Positions 1-8,867 of a DNA stretch of 23,090 bases are shown here, in pieces (positions within the stretch are counted from its first letter, which is position 1; the number at the start of each line of letters is the position of its first letter). The position numbers were made by a program, and so were the translations under genes. The notes under the pieces were generated by a model. The model was not told the DNA's origin. It made no database searches and saw only the letters and a list, made by a program, of their open reading frames with translations. The DNA comes from an uncultured Fretibacterium sp. (GTDB lineage: Bacteria; Synergistota; Synergistia; Synergistales; Aminobacteriaceae): contig CALBPU010000146.1 of NCBI GenBank assembly GCA_937899395.1, positions 1-23,090 of the forward strand, read 5' to 3'.

Positions 1-42
1 CAATCCCCAATCCCCAATCCCCAATCCCCAATCCCCAATCCC
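1..42. repeat. CCCCAAT heptanucleotide tandem repeat (telomere-like)
   Basis: Six back-to-back copies of CAATCCC (equivalently CCCCAAT; ATTGGGG on the other strand) start at the first base and stop abruptly before A+T-rich DNA. The C-rich strand runs 5' to 3' away from the contig end, as a eukaryotic left telomere would. Similar heptamers also occur as short tandem repeats inside cyanobacterial genomes, but the neighbouring eukaryote-like gene favours a telomere, for example of a ciliate macronuclear chromosome. The telomere reading is inference; the repeat itself is seen directly. Confidence 0.85.
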
Positions 43-131
43 CATATAAAATATTATTTAATATCATGTAAAATTATATTTTTAAATTATATTTATCCAA
101 TAAAAATAATGTAAAGAAAAAATTAAAAAAA

Positions 132-746
132 ATGAAGTCGAGAACAAATACTCAAGAGATAATAAAAATAGAAAAAATAAAAGATTCAAAATCAGAATAT
201 GATAAAAGTATAAAAGTAATTCTTTTAGGTGATTCAAATGTTGGAAAAACTAGTATAATTGATAGATTAATATCAAATACATTTAATATAAATCAACCAG
301 CTACTGTTGGTTTAGAACACCATAATTTAATGATTAAAATAAATTCTTTTGTTCTTAGGATGCAAATATGGGATACAGCTGGACAAGAAAAATTTGACTC
401 AATAGCAAACACTTATTATAAATCAACCGATGTTATTATTTTTGTTTATGCTATTAATTTAAAAAATTCTTTTGAGAGAATTATAGAATGGGCAAAACAA
501 GTTGAAGATAATACATTAAAAGAAGATGACCAATTAAGAATTTTAATAGGGAATAAAACTGATTTGAATTCTGAGAGAGAAGTTAGCTTTGAAGAAGGCA
601 AAGACTTAGCAAATAAAATAAGATGCTCTCATTTTGTAGAAATTAGTTGTTTGGATAAAGGAAATAATTCGAATAATAAATTTAAAATTGCTTTTCCGCA
701 AGAGTTAATTACTTTTACTATAAAAGGAAATATTTCGGCAAATTAA
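132..746 (+). CDS. Rab-family small GTPase (eukaryote-like), 3' end lost at a probable chimeric junction
   Basis: Ras-superfamily GTPase of the Rab type, which in eukaryotes directs vesicle traffic as a GTP-switched membrane protein. Visible motifs are the P-loop GDSNVGKTS (residues 33-41), switch I around TVGLEH (58-63), WDTAGQEKF (80-88), the guanine motif GNKTDL (140-145) and a weak G5 region EISC (170-173). The last 20 or so residues do not resemble a Rab. The final helix and the C-terminal cysteines used for prenylation are missing, and the base usage becomes bacterial near 670-695. The gene has an A-rich leader with no Shine-Dalgarno and is much richer in A+T than everything downstream. 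I read it as the 5' part of a protist gene joined to bacterial DNA; a real C-terminus may follow an intron in the source genome. Confidence 0.75.
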   Translation: MKSRTNTQEIIKIEKIKDSKSEYDKSIKVILLGDSNVGKTSIIDRLISNTFNINQPATVGLEHHNLMIKINSFVLRMQIWDTAGQEKFDSIANTYYKSTDVIIFVYAINLKNSFERIIEWAKQVEDNTLKEDDQLRILIGNKTDLNSEREVSFEEGKDLANKIRCSHFVEISCLDKGNNSNNKFKIAFPQELITFTIKGNISAN

Positions 747-848
747 TTACGTGTTCGTGTTAAAATTAGAGATTATATTTAACTATATTAACGGTGATTA
801 TTTGAAGGGGGTAAACATTTTCAACAGATTGATATCGAGATTAACTAT

Positions 849-877
849 TTGACAAATAAATTAAATAATTTTAGAAT
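849..877 (+). promoter_or_regulatory. Sigma70-type promoter for the LRR surface protein
   Basis: TTGACA at 849-854, a 17-base A+T-rich spacer, then TAGAAT at 872-877. This is a perfect -35 and a five-of-six -10 at ideal spacing. Transcription should begin near 884, leaving a leader of about 44 bases before the ATG at 928. Confidence 0.75.
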
Positions 878-913
878 AGCCTCACTACGTTATTCTTCTA
901 ATTCTATTTTGAC

Positions 914-918
914 AGGAG
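914..918 (+). promoter_or_regulatory. Ribosome binding site fixing the LRR protein start at 928
   Basis: AGGAG lies nine bases before the ATG at 928 and is followed by an obvious signal peptide. This places the start of the surface protein about 400 bases upstream of the TTG at 1335, which is the first start codon in the long downstream frame and has no such site. Confidence 0.7.
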
Positions 919-927
919 GCTATCTCT

Positions 928-3900
928 ATGTATAAGCTGAAAAAATTTCAGTTTTTGTTGCTAGCTTTGCTAGTATGTTTCGTTTATTTTTTCTCCTTAG
1001 ATCCTGTTAGTGCTCAGGATCTTACGGGGCAATATTTGGGGGGGGTGCAACTCTAAAAGCCAAGTCCTCTGAAGATCTTTCTGTCCTTAAAACAAGGGCA
1101 AAAAATACTTCAGGTGTAAAAGTTCTCTTCAACGGTAATTCAACAACGCCGAATATCACAACAAATTCCGTCGGTGATGACGATGCCATTGAAATTAACA
1201 GCACAAACTTTCCAGACGCTCATTTCCGTAATTTCGTAAGCAATAATTTTGATTATGACAAAGACGGTTGGGTCAGTTATTATACTCTTGATCAAGTTAC
1301 GGCCATTAATGTTGCAGGCGAAGAGATTCGTTCTTTGAAGGGCATTGAATTTTTCACGAACTTGCAGGAATTGTATTGTTATGAGAATTATTTGACAGCT
1401 CTTGACATTAGTCAGAATACTGCTTTAACTAAACTGAATTGCAGTGATAACACATTGACGCAACTTGATGTCAGCAAAAATACTGCATTATATTGGCTAG
1501 ATTGTGACTCTAACCAGTTAACGCAACTTGACATCAGCAAGAATATTGCATTAAAGGTTCTGTCTTGTAGTGATAACAAATTGACTGAGCTTGACGTCAG
1601 CAAGAATCTTGCATTATATGACCTGGATTGCAGTGATAACAAATTAACGCAGCTTGATTTTACCGAAAATATTGCTTTAGAATATATTGACTGCGATGAC
1701 AACCCGTTAATGCGTCTTGATCTTGGCAGCGATTCAGACCTTTACCTTGATGACCCGGGTTTTAAGGCTTTGAAATACACGCTTAATTCTGGGGTATATA
1801 GCGTTAATCTCAAAGAGCATATATCCGATCACATCAGCAAAATCAAAGAAGGCAGCGTTCAAGGTAAGAGCGGCGGCTACAACATCAGAACAACTTATGA
1901 CAGCGCGACAGGTATTGCAACATTCAACGAAAGACCTGAATATATCTATTATAAATATGATATGGGCTTTTATCGCGACGCAGAATTTCATTGTGAGGTT
2001 CAAATTGAAGCAAGCGCATTTTTCCCTGATGATGCGTTCCGTGAGTTCATAACAAGTCATTATGATGTTGATGAGTTTGACGGTAAGAATGATGGTTGGA
2101 TTCGTCATTCTGATCTTAGAGCAACTCGTGATTTGAATGTTGAAAATTTAGGCATTGCTTCTATGAAAGGTCTTGAGCTTTTTACTCAACTTAGAAATCT
2201 GAATTGTTCCAAAAATCAGTTGACTGAACTTGATGTTAGCAGGCTTTCTGTTTTATACAATCTGAATTGCAGCGAAAATCAGTTGACAAAGATTAACGTT
2301 AGCAACAATACCAGTTTATACGAACTGAATTGTTCAAACAATCAGTTGACACAGATTGATGTTAGTAATTGTTCTCATTTAGAGTTTCTGTATTGCAGCG
2401 ATAACCTTTTGACACAAATTGATGTTAGTAAGAATGGAGAGCTATACTGGCTATACTGTAATAACAACCGTTTGATACAGTTGAACATACCTCCTGACTT
2501 AGATTTCGAATGTGGAGGACAACAATATGACGGAGTGAAATATACTCAGGATTCGAGTTTTTACTACGTGAATCTTAAAGAATATCTCGCTGAAAACGTC
2601 AGTAATGTTAACCCTGAAAGCGTTAAAGGCATCAGCGAAACTGAAACGGTTGAGACAGAGTATGATAGCTCGTCAGGTGTCGCAAAATTCAATGTAAAAC
2701 CTGAATATGTTTACTATGAATATAACGTACAATATAACGTACCGAATCATTATTGGGAAGTAATGGACGTTAAATTTTTCCTTGCTGATACGCCGGGCGA
2801 AGTTAATGCTTTGTTAATGGACGTAAATTTCCCGAACGGAAAAATTGGCAATTCATACAACGGTACAGCGACATTAACAGCTTTAGGGAATGCAAGTACA
2901 TCATGTGCGTGGACAATGACTCCTGAAATTCCCGGATTGACTTTGACGAAAAATTCAACTGGAGCTATTTTGAGCGGAACACCAACTAAAGCAGGAACAT
3001 ATAAAATTACGTTGACTGCTACAGACAGCAATGGCATTAGCGTATCGAAAACAATTACGGTGAATATATTCTCTGACATTGCAATTTCAGGAACATTTCC
3101 TGCTACTGGAAAAGTAAGAGAGAGTTATAAGGGCACTGTAAGCGCGGTTGGTGGTAACGGATATAAATGGGAACAAATTAGCGGAACATTGCCGCCCGGT
3201 CTGTATCTTAGCTGGAATGAATACTGGGAAGATGATTATTATGAAGAAGGCGATGATATAGGAGCTCAAATTGAATTGTCAGGAACTCCTACACAGGTTG
3301 GAACTTTTGCCTTCACTCTCAGAGTAACAGATGTAAAATCCGGCTTCACTGCTGAACAGGAATTTACCGTAGAAATTTCAAGCCCTTCAGGTTCTTCGCT
3401 GAATATTTCGGGAACACTTCCTTCAACAGGAAAGGTTGGAGAATATTACGAAGGAAAATTGAGAGCTAACGGCAGTGAGGGTTATAGTTGGAGCGTAGTT
3501 GACGGAAAATTACCTGATGGTTTGGAACTTGATTGGGAAGATGATGAAGATGATGAAGTTACATTATCAGGAACTCCGACAAAGGAAGGAACTTTTGCAT
3601 TCACTCTCAGATTAACGGATACTGCGAGCGGCGCAACTGCTGAACAGGAATTTACTTTAACGATTTCATTGCCTGAAATTAGTATTTCTGGAACACTTCC
3701 TGCTACTGGAACAGTGAATGAGGAATACGAAGGAACATTAAGAGCTGACGGCGGCAATGAGTACACTTGGGACATAGTTGACGGAACATTGCCGGAGGGA
3801 TTGGATATTAATTGGGACGAAGATACAGTTACAATATCAGGAACTCCGACAGAATCGGGAGAATTTACCTTTACTGTTAGAGTAACAGATTCAAGCGGCG

Positions 3901-6900
3901 CAACTGCTGAACAGGAATTTACTATAAATGTTTCAGGACGTTCAGGAGTTGAAAACAATAGTGAAAATTTCCCTGATGCTAGCTTCCGTGAATTTGTAAA
4001 CAATTTTGTTGATGATGATGGCTGGCTTACTGAGGAAAAACTTGCAGAAATACGAGTAATAGATGTCAGTAACTCAGGTATTACGTCTCTGAAGGGCATT
4101 GAATTTTTCACAAATCTTGAAAAACTGTATTGCTACGGAAACCAGTTGTCAGAAATTGATGTAAGTCAGAATACTGCTTTGATTACGTTGAACTGTAGCA
4201 GCAACAACTTAACACAACTTGATGTCAATAATAACGTTGCTTTAACTGAACTGTATTGCGCTTCAAATCAACTCACGGAGCTTGATATAAGTCAGAATGT
4301 TAATTTAACTTCGCTTGATTGCAGCGACAACAATTTAACAGAGCTTAACCTTGAAAATAACGTTGCTTTAACAACTCTGGTTTGCAGCTCTAATCCATTG
4401 GGAAAACTCGATGTAAGTGAGAATGTTGCTTTAACTGTTTTGAAGTGTCGCGAGAACAATTTGACGGAGCTTGTTATTGATGAAAACACTGCATTAGAAT
4501 ATCTTGATTGCAGCAGCAATAATTTGACACAGCTCGATGTCAGCAATAATGTTGCTTTAACTGGTCTGTTATGCGAATTTAATGACTTAACGGGAATTGA
4601 TGTCAGTGAAAACGCTGCATTAGTTGAGTTTGGTTGCAGCAGTAACGACTTGACACAAATTGACGTTAGCAATAATGACAATTTGAAGCGTTTATGGTGT
4701 GGCGATAATCAAATTACGGAACTTGATGTTAGCAACAATATAGCTTTAGAGCTTCTTGCTTGCTTTAATAATCAGTTGACACAGCTTGATGTTAGCAATA
4801 ACACTGCTTTGACTTATTTATCCTGTCATCAAAACCGTTTAACGGCACTGGATCTCGGCAACAATACGAAACTTGAAACATTAAAGTTCTCAGATCAAAA
4901 TCCTAAAGATCTGAAATACATTGTAAATTCGGGTTCGTATTATGTGAATCTTAAAGATTCTTTGTCTGACAACATCAGCAATATTATTCCTGAAAGTGTT
5001 GCAGGTATGGTTGGAACTGATACGATAACGACAGATTATAACGCTTCGACAGGTGTTGCAAAATTCGACGAAAAACCTGATTATGTTTACTATCAGTACA
5101 AAACCGGCCACAACAATCAAAACATGGACGTAAGTTTTGAACTTGCTGACACTCCTGAAGCGACGTTATCGCTCGAAGTAGATTTTCCGACTGTTGTAGG
5201 TGTAAACAAAGAATATATCGGTACAGCAACACTGTTGGGAGACACAGAGGCGTCTTATACATGGTCGATGAGTCAGGAAATTCCCGGATTGAGTTTAGAG
5301 TCGGACGAAACAGGTCAGGAAGTTACGCTGAATGGTACTCCTACGACGGCAGGAACATATAATTTTACGTTGACTGCTACGAATAACGATACGGGTATCA
5401 GTGTCTCAGAAGAATGCACATTAACTGTTGTTGAAATTAATATTTCAGGAACGCTTCCGACGACTGGAACATTAGGAACGACATACGAAGGTACTTTGAA
5501 AGTTGCGGGCGGAACTTCATACGAATGGGAACAAATAAGCGGAACATTGCCGACAGGTTTGACATTTTCCCCGACTTCAGAAGCTCAACTTGTATTGTCA
5601 GGAACTCTGGAAGAAATTGGAACATTTACGTTTGCTCTTAGAGTAACAGATGTCAGTGGTGCAACTGATGAGATTGAAATTACAATAACTGTTACCAAAC
5701 CTGTTATCAGTGGAACGTTGACTAAAACAGGAGTTGTCAATAGACCTTATTCATCAACTATAACTGTCAGCGGAGGCACTTCACCTTATGCTTGGACTTA
5801 TAGCGGGACATTACCAAAAGGTCTTGAGCTTATTTCTGATACAACGGGAAGTGAAATAACGCTTAAAGGAACTCCGACAACAGCTAAAGCTTACACGTTT
5901 ACGTTGAAAGCAACGGACAATAACGGCGCAACTGCTTCAAAGAAATTCACCGTTACAATTACAAAGCCTGTAATCAGTGGTGATATAAAAGCAAGTGGCG
6001 TTGTCAAAAAGGCATATTCATCAGCTATAACCATAAGCGGCGGCACTTCTCCTTATACTTGGAAAAAGAGTAGTGGAACATTACCGGCAGGGCTAACACT
6101 TGTTCAAAGTAGTACAGGGAGCAAACTCACCTTGAAAGGAACTCCGACAACAGCTAAAGCTTACACGTTCACGTTGAAAGCAACGGACAAGAATGGCGCA
6201 ACTGCTTCAAAGAAATTCACCATTACTATTACAAAGCCCACTATCAGCGGAAATTTAGCTTCTACTGGAATTGTAAAGAAGTCATATTCATCAAGTCTAA
6301 CTGTAAGTAAAGGCACATCACCTTACACATGGACAAAGAGCAGCGGAACATTGCCGACAGGGCTTAAACTTACTACCAACAGTACAGGAACTAAAGTAAC
6401 GCTCAAAGGCACTCCAACAAAGGCTAATGAGTATACGTTCACATTGAAAGTTACTGATAAGAACGGAGCTACTGCTTCGCAGAAAGTGACTATAACAATC
6501 ACGAAAGCAGATGCAACATCAAAATCAAAGTCCACTGCAACAGATCAAACTGAAAACACAGCAGAAAATCTGACAACAAAAGATTATTCGGGCTTTGAAA
6601 ATGTTCAAGATGTAACGCCTGATGTTGAGACGGATATTTTCAGCGACAGTTATGAGCTCACAGAGTTGAATGTTTTGAGCGATGATATTTTGTGGCAGGG
6701 CACCGATAAAGATGAGGATCTCGTTGGTGTTCGAGCTAATGAGCCTGTAACGTTTGTAATTGGCGAATGGGTCGATCGTGATGGAACATCTACTGAAGTT
6801 TCAGACATTCAGATTTTCATTGATGACAAATTCGTTGAGGATATAACTGTATCGGAGTTAGGAACGTTCACAATTTCGCCGGAAATTATTAACGGTGATT

Positions 6901-6980
6901 TCAAAGTTCAAGCGAGAGCTAAAACAGGAACCTCTGAACTTGAAACTCAAGAACTATTTATTTCTGTCGAAGAAGAATAA
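928..6980 (+). CDS. Giant secreted leucine-rich-repeat / Ig-like surface protein, out of frame at a G8 tract
   Basis: Large exported protein; role unknown, probably adhesion or binding. A signal peptide (residues 1-29, ending VSA) starts at 928, but that frame stops at 1054-1056. Adding one base to the eight-G tract at 1038-1045 restores one frame to 6980, about 2017 residues. Order: Ca-binding-like loop DYDKDGW (near 1250), LRR block 1 (about 1335-1745), a second loop (about 2040-2110), LRR block 2 (2160-2510), four Ig-like putative-Ig (He_PIG-type) domains (2815-3935), a third loop (3960-4040), a long LRR block 3 (4075-4880), five more Ig-like domains (5170-6506), a Thr/Ser linker and a C-terminal beta domain. 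The LRR consensus is L-x-x-L-D-V-S-x-N-x-A-L. No LPxTG motif or SLH domain is seen. The frameshift may be phase variation, mutation or assembly error. Confidence 0.85.
1038..1045 (+). repeat. Homopolymeric G8 tract at the frame break
   Basis: Eight consecutive G lie 37 codons into the surface-protein gene. With eight G the signal-peptide frame ends at the TAA at 1054-1056. With nine (or six) it would join the 1,881-residue frame downstream. The tract is seen directly; its role as a phase switch is inference. Confidence 0.9.
5700..6506 (+). repeat. Three tandem near-identical Ig-domain repeats of about 270 bp
   Basis: Units begin at about 5700, 5967 and 6237 (267, 270 and 270 bases). Each encodes one Ig-like domain starting near ISG and ending TITK. 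The stretch coding for KGTPTTAKAYTFTLKATD is almost base-identical in units 1 and 2 (offset 270, at 5865 and 6135) and recognisable in unit 3 (6405). Such DNA-level identity points to recent duplication and a site prone to copy-number change. Confidence 0.85.
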
Positions 6981-6998
6981 TAATACAAAAATCATAAT

Positions 6999-7027
6999 GA
7001 GCCTCTTGAAATAGGAGGCTCTTTTTT
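6999..7027 (+). terminator. Rho-independent terminator after the LRR protein gene
   Basis: GAGCCTC (6999-7005) and GAGGCTC (7015-7021) form a seven-base-pair G+C-rich stem with a nine-base loop, followed directly by six T. It begins 18 bases past the TAA. Confidence 0.85.
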
Positions 7028-7096
7028 GTTTCTTTTTTATTTGACAGAGGGGTCTGTTACTTTTTAAGTGTTTTTACTATATTACTAACAAAATTA

Positions 7097-7134
7097 AAAT
7101 TAGGCTCCCGCAAAATTTCACAGAAGCCTAATTT
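7097..7134 (-). terminator. Terminator of the tmcAL-plsY gene run
   Basis: AAATTAGGCT (7097-7106) and AGCCTAATTT (7125-7134) are perfect ten-base inverted repeats separated by 18 bases. On the minus strand the hairpin starts nine bases past the plsY stop and is followed by a T-rich stretch. A smaller hairpin, ACAGA-GGGG-TCTGT at 7044-7057, lies further on in the same gap. Confidence 0.7.
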
Positions 7135-7142
7135 ATTTTATT

Positions 7143-7775
7143 TTATCCTTTCCATTTGTTTTCTTTACCATGAATAAGCCTGTCGATATTTTCACGATGA
7201 CTGAATATTACAAGCAACGATAACGCCGCCGCTAGCCATATAAAAACTGAAGGTGCTCCCAACATCGCAAAAAATACCGCCGAACATGCTAACGAAGACA
7301 TTGAAGCAACTGAAACATATCTCGTTGTCCATCTCACTGCATACCATACTGCACCGCATAACAAAATTACTGCGAACGAATTATATGGCCAGATGAAAAA
7401 TAATGTTCCGTATGATGTCGCAACTCCTTTACCGCCCTTGAACTTTAACCATACAGGAAATATATGTCCAAGTACTACAGCAAATGCTGACAATGCCATT
7501 ATAGTTTGTTGAGCTTCAACAGGTGCTATATGTGCCGCCAATAATAACGCAAATGCTCCCTTTAACATGTCTACTATAGCCGTAAACCATGACCAAAATG
7601 CTCCCATCGCACGACCTACATTTGTTGCCCCCATTGCTCCTGAACCTATTGTGCGAATATCTAACCAATCATGTTTTCCGTTTTCATCTTTATGAAGCAA
7701 TTTCGTTACAAGATAGCCCGTCGGTAAAGAGCCTATCAAATATGAAACTATTACCCACAAAATAATACTGCGCAT
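7143..7775 (-). CDS. plsY: Glycerol-3-phosphate acyltransferase PlsY
   Basis: Membrane enzyme that moves an acyl group from acyl-phosphate to sn-glycerol-3-phosphate, making lysophosphatidic acid, the first step of phospholipid synthesis with PlsX. At 210 residues it has the usual length. It shows the family signatures SYLIGSLPTGYL near the N-terminus, GSGAMGATNVGR (about 44-55), GHIFPVWLKFKGGKGVAT (about 103-120) and the C-terminal SHRENIDRLIHGKE, with about five hydrophobic membrane segments between. Start: ATG at 7775 with AAGGAG upstream, 15 bases after the stop of the RelA/SpoT-domain gene. It is the last gene of a leftward run of envelope-related genes and is followed by a hairpin terminator. 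Identification is secure from the motifs. Confidence 0.96.
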   Translation of the reverse strand: MRSIILWVIVSYLIGSLPTGYLVTKLLHKDENGKHDWLDIRTIGSGAMGATNVGRAMGAFWSWFTAIVDMLKGAFALLLAAHIAPVEAQQTIMALSAFAVVLGHIFPVWLKFKGGKGVATSYGTLFFIWPYNSFAVILLCGAVWYAVRWTTRYVSVASMSSLACSAVFFAMLGAPSVFIWLAAALSLLVIFSHRENIDRLIHGKENKWKG

Positions 7776-7790
7776 TTTATATTTCTCCTT

Positions 7791-8867
7791 TTAATCAATT
7801 CCGCTTATACGGTCTGAACCCTTTTTAATGTTTAATTGCACAAGGTCTTTATCCTTGAGATTTTCCCACTTGAAATTCAACACTAACAAAAATAACGCTG
7901 AAAACGGATCCATTCTCCATTTTGTATTATCTTTGAAAGTATCGTGAATTGTTTTTAACTGTCTTAATCCTTTGTCATCTGTTTCAATTTCAGACAAAAA
8001 TTTTTTCACTTCCGAAATCGTATCAATTCCAGAAGCCCTGAATATATTGCACAAATATGAAAAACTTTCTCTCAGATAATCAGCATTAGGCGTAAATTCA
8101 GGAAAACCTGCTTCAATCGCTGCGGCATTCCATTTTCCCAATAACGTTTCATCTTCTTTGAATACGTTATAAAGTTCTTCATCGGTGAATAATTTTTCAG
8201 CATTAATAGCGTCGTTTTTAGGCTGACCGATTTGTTTTACAGGCGGAATTAAAACGGCCTCGTCCTTAATTTCGTTTCGTAAATCCAAAAATCCTTGATC
8301 CGCTTTTTCAAGCAACGCCGCCAATAACACAAGCTCACGGGTAAATTTTTTCTCCGATAATGTTCCGACAGTCTGATTAACTTTCGGGAAAATCGTTGCC
8401 CATGCTTCCTGCAACATCGTCCTAAGTTCAAGACGAAAACTCAAATCCTTATATTTTTCCCATTCCCGTAAATTTGAACGTGATTTTGACAGCGATAAAA
8501 TGTAAACTACAGCAGGATAACCAAATCTGTAAGGGTCTTCAAGGCCGCTTGAAGGTACTGAACGTGATGAATCAATTTCAAACTCCGCTTTAACTACCTC
8601 TTCTATTCTTAAAACATCTTCAGGAAATCTTAAAAGCACTCTCACCGTAACTAAATCAACACCGGCTAAATCTTTTTCTTCAAGGTCTGATAAAATTCGC
8701 AAAAGTTCAGCAGGAGGTTCAGCCCAGCCGTCAATAGCGTAAAACTCAACCCCCTCAAGCTCAACTAAATCTTGAATCAGGTTTCTGATTCGTGTTGCGT
8801 ATTCTTCGTAGAGTTTGAGGCTTTCGACATATCTTATTCCGATTTCATCAATTCTGCGCTTGTTCAT
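7791..8867 (-). CDS. Divergent RelA/SpoT-domain protein with altered catalytic motifs
   Basis: A 358-residue protein with a RelA/SpoT nucleotidyltransferase-type domain (about 20-210) and a C-terminal extension of about 150 residues that I do not recognise. Fold landmarks are DLAGVDLVTVRV (66-77), FGYPAVVYILSL (115-126), LELRTMLQEAWATI (146-159) and the helical LAALLEKAD segment. Active (p)ppGpp synthetases usually have R-x-K-x-x-x-S, then D-x-x-x-x-R, G-Y-R/K-S-x-H, and E-x-Q-I-R-T followed by HAWA. Here those read AIDGWAE, D-x-x-x-x-D, GYPAVV, and RLELRT followed by EAWA. By eye it therefore lacks most substrate-binding residues and may be inactive or have another activity. Its ATG overlaps the csaB stop as ATGA, so the two are probably translationally coupled. 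Family assignment is fairly sure, function is not. Confidence 0.8.
   Translation of the reverse strand: MNKRRIDEIGIRYVESLKLYEEYATRIRNLIQDLVELEGVEFYAIDGWAEPPAELLRILSDLEEKDLAGVDLVTVRVLLRFPEDVLRIEEVVKAEFEIDSSRSVPSSGLEDPYRFGYPAVVYILSLSKSRSNLREWEKYKDLSFRLELRTMLQEAWATIFPKVNQTVGTLSEKKFTRELVLLAALLEKADQGFLDLRNEIKDEAVLIPPVKQIGQPKNDAINAEKLFTDEELYNVFKEDETLLGKWNAAAIEAGFPEFTPNADYLRESFSYLCNIFRASGIDTISEVKKFLSEIETDDKGLRQLKTIHDTFKDNTKWRMDPFSALFLLVLNFKWENLKDKDLVQLNIKKGSDRISGID

Noticed and set aside
878..921. A thermosensor or riboswitch masking the LRR ribosome binding site
   Set aside because: The 5' arm falls at or before the predicted transcription start, only six pairs are available and the loop exceeds 30 bases; kept only as a low-interest observation.
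1335..1337. TTG at 1335 as the start of the LRR protein
   Set aside because: It has no ribosome binding site and lies inside an LRR unit. A signal peptide with ribosome binding site and promoter is found at 928 in a frame one base away.
1412..5625. Several open minus-strand frames of 60 to 209 codons inside the LRR gene
   Set aside because: They mirror the repetitive coding strand, lack ribosome binding sites and show no recognisable protein features.
5700..6506. CRISPR array from the regular 270-base periodicity
   Set aside because: The repeats are coding Ig-like domains in frame, and the unit is far longer than CRISPR repeat-spacer units.
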